Of a stretch of DNA of 64,000 nt, positions 59,035 through 64,000 are shown one piece after another. Below the pieces are notes generated by a model that ran no database searches, was not told where the DNA came from, and saw only the letters and a program-made list of their open reading frames with translations. This DNA is from Lycorma delicatula (Eukaryota > Arthropoda > Insecta > Hemiptera > Fulgoridae). The stretch is from the NCBI RefSeq assembly GCF_047948215.1, contig NC_134465.1:50685946-50749945 (forward strand), given 5' to 3'. A program made the position numbers and the translations under genes. How positions within the stretch are numbered: the first letter of the stretch is position 1; each line of letters starts with the position of its first letter.

Positions 59035-60081
59035 TCAGGTGATTCAAAAAGTACTTCACTAATTTAAAAGCTCATAAAAATAGTTTTTAAATTTGTATTT
59101 ATTTAGATAACTTACAGATTCGGTTGAGGTCTCATTTCAAAGCAAAACATATCAAGTTTTTTCTCACATAGTTCATTAGTTTCAAATTCGAACACCAGTG
59201 CTATTACCAGTGTTGTTAAAAATGGATACATTTAGCGGTGCAGAATGTGGTCATTGTGTGTTTTGGTTTCTCGATTTGCAGTCAGCAACTGCACTCGACA
59301 TGTGTCATGTGAGACTGGCATTTCACAAACGATTGTTTGGCACGTATTATGTTAATGATTGTACATGAAGCCATACAAACTAACCTTGGTTCAACACGTT
59401 ACAGTTGATGACTAAGTTGTTCTGTTGTAATTTTGTATGGAAATAATGGATAGAATTGCAGACAACAATACATTTTTAGACAATGTAATTTTTAGTGACG
59501 AGTCAATGTTTCACATTAGCGGTGAGGTGAACACCCATAACTGTCAAATATGGGCTAGTGAAAACCCTTATGAAACTTTGCAGCATGTTCATGATAGCCC
59601 TAAGGTCAATGATTTTTGTGCCCTAAGCAAACAAAGCTGTATGGCCTAAAATATATCATTTATCTGGACACGCTTCAAAATTTTCTATTTCCTAAGTTAC
59701 ACAATGATGACCAAATAGGTTACCATTATATCAGCAAGATGGGCACTATCTCACTATCGCCTAGAAGTCTGAGATTTTCGTGATACTTGATTCCCAGGTC
59801 GGTGGATTGGTCATGAAAGTTCAATTGCATGGCCACCTCACTCCCTAGATTTGACCCTACTAGATTTTTTCTTGTGGGGTTTCATTAAACATCAGGTTCG
59901 TGAACTACCTGTGGGATGTATATGTCGCATTACAAATGGAAGTTATATTGAACCAAAATAAATGTTGGTTGGCAAACGTGATGTTTTTCTATGAAGTGAG
60001 ACTTCAACCGAATCCGTAAGTTATCTCAGTAAATTTTTATATTCTTCTAAAGTTGTAAAGTCCTTTCTGACTCAACCGGTG
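59035..60081 (+). mobile_element. Degenerate mariner-superfamily element (M10)
   Basis: The left end CAGGTGATTCAAAAAGTACT pairs with the complement of the right end CGGTTGAGTCAGAAAGGAC. Transposase remains at 59437-59649: DNVIFSDESMFHISGEVNTH (first catalytic Asp), NCQIWASENPYETLQHVHDS. Further on, GRWIGHESSIAWPPHSLDLT then LLDFFLWGFI (third Asp context). Same family as M7, about 85% alike in the shared termini by eye. Confidence 0.82.
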
Positions 60082-60139
60082 TTTCAGAAAATGGTTCTTT
60101 CCTACTGTTTTAGAAACCATTCTAGAAATCATTCATTTA

Positions 60140-60740
60140 GAAATCATTCTAGTGGACCAAAAAATCTTTTCATCCTCCTTTGAACCCAGATTTCAAATGC
60201 TTCTGGTATTTTGTATTATTTTTAATGTTTAATGTCTTTAAAACATACCGAGCTATCTTTTACATTTACTATTAATAGATTTATTTTTAGTTTCTTTAGT
60301 TAAACTGTTGCATATCATAAGCATGTTAGAAGCATATTTTTAATATTAAATGTATTTTCTTTTAGCCATTTCTCCCTTTTAGATTAGCTAAATTTTCTTC
60401 CAAATGAAATAATTTTATTTCCTTAATAAATCGTTTCAGTAATGTCCTTTTCTGATTTTATTCATCAAGTAGTTTTGTATTATTTGTTCATATTATTACT
60501 ATTATATCTTAAATTAATTTTATAAGTCTATCCTATAAGATATTACTAATTTTTAGCAAGGCTTTTTACAAATCTCTTCAATTATTACAAACATGTCGTT
60601 TATTTACTTTATCATCTTTAAACTCTCTCTGCTTCATTGTGGTCTCATCTTTTTTTTGTATTTGTCCATTGAAAATTATTGTCTTATGTTTTGTGATATT
60701 CATCTTTAATTGTAATGATTGAAATTCATTTCTTATAGAG
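60140..60740 (-). pseudogene. LINE fossil, heavily decayed
   Basis: The minus strand reads MNITKHKTIIFNGQIQKKDE near 60700 and EAFEIWVQRRMKRFFGPLE near 60150-60200, matching the LEAFEMWCYRRML block of LINE C-terminal regions. Many stops between. Confidence 0.5.
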
Positions 60741-61645
60741 ATGAGTATATTGTATTTAATAAACCAGAAATTTCTGTTTTATCTGAGGTTAACATCATTT
60801 ACAATTCTTTAGTTTTCTAAAATGACTAACAGTTACTAAAATGTATATTAATAATTAGTAATACTTGATTACCAACCATTGAGAAATGATTATTTTTATT
60901 GCAAACCTTATTTCCTAAACATTTCCATAGCAATACGACAATGTTGTCTATAACATATGTATGTGACTGCTGTCGTGTACAAACCAGCATATATAGTTTT
61001 GTTATCGTAGATCTGTATATTGGTTTCATAACACTTTCTCATAATCACAAATAAATCAAAAACATAAAATCTTTAATAATTAATTTAAATAGTAATTACT
61101 GATTATTACCAGCAATATACTAATGAAATGTACTCGAAATCTATTTAAAATTAATTAAATTAAACTTTAAGGTAAAGGTTACAAAAACTTTAAAGATAAC
61201 TAACTCAGTGTTAAGTTTTTTTAGATATTGTCATTGGGAATGCTAAGTGTTGTGATGTAACTGGATATGGTGCTTTTGTTTGAACTGGATATTAATAAAT
61301 CTTTTTTTGTTTACAATTTGTTTTAAGAGTACATCTAATTTTTCAAAATTCAATTCAGATATTAGCTGTACATAAAACAATTATAATACTCATGTTTGCA
61401 GTGGCAGTCTCTGAAAAATATTAACATAAAGAGAAAGCCAACACAAACACATATAAATTTTTATAACTTTTGCCTTACAGTAAAGTGATTTTACTTTCCT
61501 GTCTAGATAGTGCAATAGTTCTAGAAGGGCAAGTATTGTAAATGGGTCAATTTGGGCATATGCGGTTTCACCAGATCTTGACGTTTTGACACCTAAGGAG
61601 CCCCAAAAACCAAAAAATCTGATGGAAATTTTCCGTATGTTAATC

Positions 61646-61648
<3 letters not shown>
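60741..61648. other. AT-rich stretch, no genes seen
   Basis: No supported frame or repeat boundary. Confidence 0.5.

Positions 61649-61721
<73 letters not shown>
61649..61721. repeat. Compound (AT)n(GT)n microsatellite
   Basis: About 17 AT units followed by about 18 GT units with one interruption. Confidence 0.95.
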
Positions 61722-61722
<1 letters not shown>

Positions 61723-62107
61723 TTTCGGTGTAGTACTCTAAATCACCTTATATCTCCAGAAGTTCTCGACCAATTTTGACTAAACTTGGTCACTTTACTT
61801 CTATATATATAGTGCATTGATACCATTAAATTTTCCACTTAAAAGGAGATAAAGCTGTAGAGCAAGGTCACCTTCAGTGACTTGAGATTTCGCCTAATTA
61901 AGGTCTTATTTTTTTTAGGCACATTTGTTAATAATTAAAATAAATAATAATATTTGCAAAAAAAAATTTTTTGAAAAATAGCACTCCCACCTCAAAAAAT
62001 GCTCTAAATTAGTGGCTAAGTGGTTATACTATGTCAATAGTACCCCCGTCACCACAAGAAGCTCTAGTGTAGCATTGATGTACTAAATTAAGTTGTGTGT
62101 GCATGCA
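61722..62107. other. Repeat-like non-coding block
   Basis: CCAATTTTGACTAAACTTGG and GATAAAGCTGTAGAGCAAGG resemble phrases of dispersed non-coding repeats. No frame. Confidence 0.35.
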
Positions 62108-63432
62108 GTTGTATTGATATTAAAGAAAGCAGGAGCAGATAAATGTGAAGAATACAGAACAATTAGCTTAACTAGCCACACATCAAAAATCTTAACTAGA
62201 ATTCTGAACAGAAGAATTGAGAGGAAAGTGAAGAAGTGTTAGGAGAAGACCAGTTTGGTTTCAGAAAACGTATAGGTACAAGGGAAGCAATTTTAGGCCT
62301 CAGATTAATATTAGAAGGAAGATTAAATAAAAAAAACAAACATACATGGCATTTATAGACCTAGAAAAGGCATTCAATAATGTAGATTGGAATAAAATGT
62401 TCAGCATTTAAAAAAAAATTAAAGTTCAAATACAGAGATAGAAGAACGATTGCTAACATTTACAGGAACCAAACAGTAACAGTAATAATTGAAGAACATA
62501 AGAAAGAAGCCGTAATAAGAAACGGAGTCCGACAAAAGGATGTTCCCTATCCCCGTTACTTTTTAATCTTTACATAGAACTAGCAGTTAATGATGATGTT
62601 AAAAAACTATTTAGATCCGGAGTAACAGTACAAGGTGAAAAGATAAAGATGCTGTGATTTGCTGATATAGTAATTCTAGCTGAGAGTAAAAATGATTTAG
62701 AAGAAACAATGAACGGCATGGGTGAAGTCCTATGCAAGAAATACTGCATGAAAATAAACAAGAACAAAACAAAAGTAATGAAATGTAGTAGAAATAATGA
62801 AGATGGACCACTAAATATGAAAATAGGAGGAAAAAAGATTATGGAGGCAGAAGAATTTTGTTATTTGGGAAGTAGAAATACTAAAGATGGACGAAGCAGA
62901 AGTGACATAAACTGCCGAATAGCACAAGCGAAACGAGCTTTCAATAAAAAATATAATTTGTTTACATCAAAAATTAATTTAAATGTCAGGAAAAGATTTT
63001 TGAAAGTATATGTTTGGAGCGTCGCTTTATATGGAATTGAAACATGGACGATAGGAGTACCTGAGAAGAAAAGATTAGAAGCTTCTGAAATGTGGTGCTA
63101 TAGGAGAATGTTAAAAATCAGGTGGGTGGATAAAGTGACAAATGAAGAGGTGTTGCGGCAGATCGATGAAGAAAAAAAACATTTTGAAAAATATAGCTAA
63201 AAGAAGAGACAGACTTATAGGCCTCATATTAACACATCCTGGAATAGTTGCTTTTTATTGAAGGGTCAGGTAGAAGGAAAAAATTGTGTAGGCAGGCAAT
63301 GTTTGGAATATGTAGAACAAATTGTTTGGGATGTGGAATGTAGGGGATATACCGAAATGAAACGACTAGCACCAGATAGGGAATCTTGGAGAGCTGCATC
63401 AAACCAGTCAAATGACTGAAGACAAAAAAAAA
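62108..63432 (+). pseudogene. LINE-R, longest copy: RT domain to 3' end
   Basis: Starts in RT: LILKKAGADKCEEYRTISLT, LTRILNRRIERKV, then after one frameshift GEDQFGFRKRIGTREAI. It continues with FIDLEKAFNNVDWNKMF, SPLLFNLYIELAVND, FADIVILAESKNDLEE (FADD with one Asp lost), KTKVMKCSRNNEDGPLNMKI, CYLGSRNTKDGRSRSDINC, LNVRKRFLKVYVWSVALYG and KIRWVDKVTNEEVLRQIDEE. The C-terminus is frameshifted and ends at SND-stop and GACTGAAGAC plus A-tract. No endonuclease domain; 5' truncated. RTE-like by overall pattern; clade not proven. Confidence 0.88.
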
Positions 63433-64000
63433 GAAAAGCAGTTGTGTGTGGTGGAAAGTCTTACAACTGTGTTGTCGGTTTTTTTGAGGTAGTCAACTTC
63501 TTTAATTTTTTAAAACATGTAACTTATGTACATGTAAAAACGTTTTAATTAATTCATTGCTTTTGTAATTTTTTATGTAATTAAATGTGTAGGAAAAATA
63601 TTAAGGTATATTATAGAATTGCATGTAACAACAAAATGCATAAATTATTTGTTGTTAGTTATTAATGAAAGATAGAATATTAATTTTACTAAAAAGATCC
63701 GTGATAATCTTTAATGATAAATATAATTATGGTATAATGAAGTATAAGCACATGTAATTTCATTACTGTAAACAGTTATAATGACATAATTTATTGTTTT
63801 GTTGATTAATGAATCATCTGCAATTTGTTCCAAGGTACGTGAATGGTAAATATGTTTACAAATATTGAAATAATTATAAATAGTGTGTGTAAACACCTGA
63901 ATACAGACTCAAGAGGAAATAATAGAACACTATCTTTTGTGAATTTTAAATGAAAAAAATTTACTTTTTTGCAGAATTGTTTACCATTAATTTTCTTCTT
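63433..64000. other. AT-rich stretch to window end
   Basis: Nothing recognised. Confidence 0.5.

Overview
This is an AT-rich, intron-dense, transposon-crowded eukaryotic window. It is almost certainly an insect nuclear genome. The mixture of mariner families, tRNA-headed SINEs and RTE-like LINEs fits a large-genome hemipteran or similar insect, but the species is not determinable here. I see no bacterial-style genes, operons or CRISPR.

The one host gene I can support lies on the + strand. It is the 3' part of a goliath/RNF130/RNF150-type RING-H2 E3 ubiquitin ligase, spread over about 42 kb. The exons are 15826-15897, 30475-30557, 39744-39840 and probably 57599-57757, with introns of about 14.6, 9.2 and 17.8 kb. 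Reading phases agree across the first three exons and the RING-H2 zinc ligands are complete. The exons for the signal peptide, PA domain and membrane segment must lie 5' of 15826; I could not find them in the first 15.8 kb, so they are probably upstream of the window.

Nearly everything else is mobile DNA or its remains. There are (i) about ten IS630/Tc1/mariner copies, five or six with recognisable terminal inverted repeats, all with broken transposases. (ii) An RTE-like LINE ('LINE-R') is present in at least seven 5'-truncated copies sharing one 3' end. (iii) A second LINE ('LINE-A'), with a conserved basic C-terminal tail, has about five copies. (iv) There are pieces of a jockey-like LINE, another LINE (LINE-B), an RNase H-bearing I-like LINE and a GC-richer LINE-like tail. 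(v) Two tRNA-headed SINE families (SINE-1, SINE-2) share a 3' tail. (vi) There is a hAT transposase fossil. (vii) There is a long-arm foldback element and a short tandem array.

The window keeps a readable record of nested insertion. SINE-1 copies carry 12-15 bp target duplications and sit inside a mariner, a LINE and a LINE-derived unit. LINE-R sits inside LINE-A. A stack at 55.0-56.3 kb has a SINE split by a LINE-like tail that was itself hit by a second SINE, plus a perfect 137-bp duplicated segment. I found no convincing new multi-gene system. The most useful leads are the unusual last exon of the ligase gene, SINE pairs in inverted orientation on both sides of the third RING exon, the foldback element, the shared SINE tail, the intron-like insertion with a perfect 20-bp hairpin in the jockey-like LINE, and an unidentified coiled-coil-like reading frame near 49.5 kb. 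All calls come from reading the sequence; none was checked by search.
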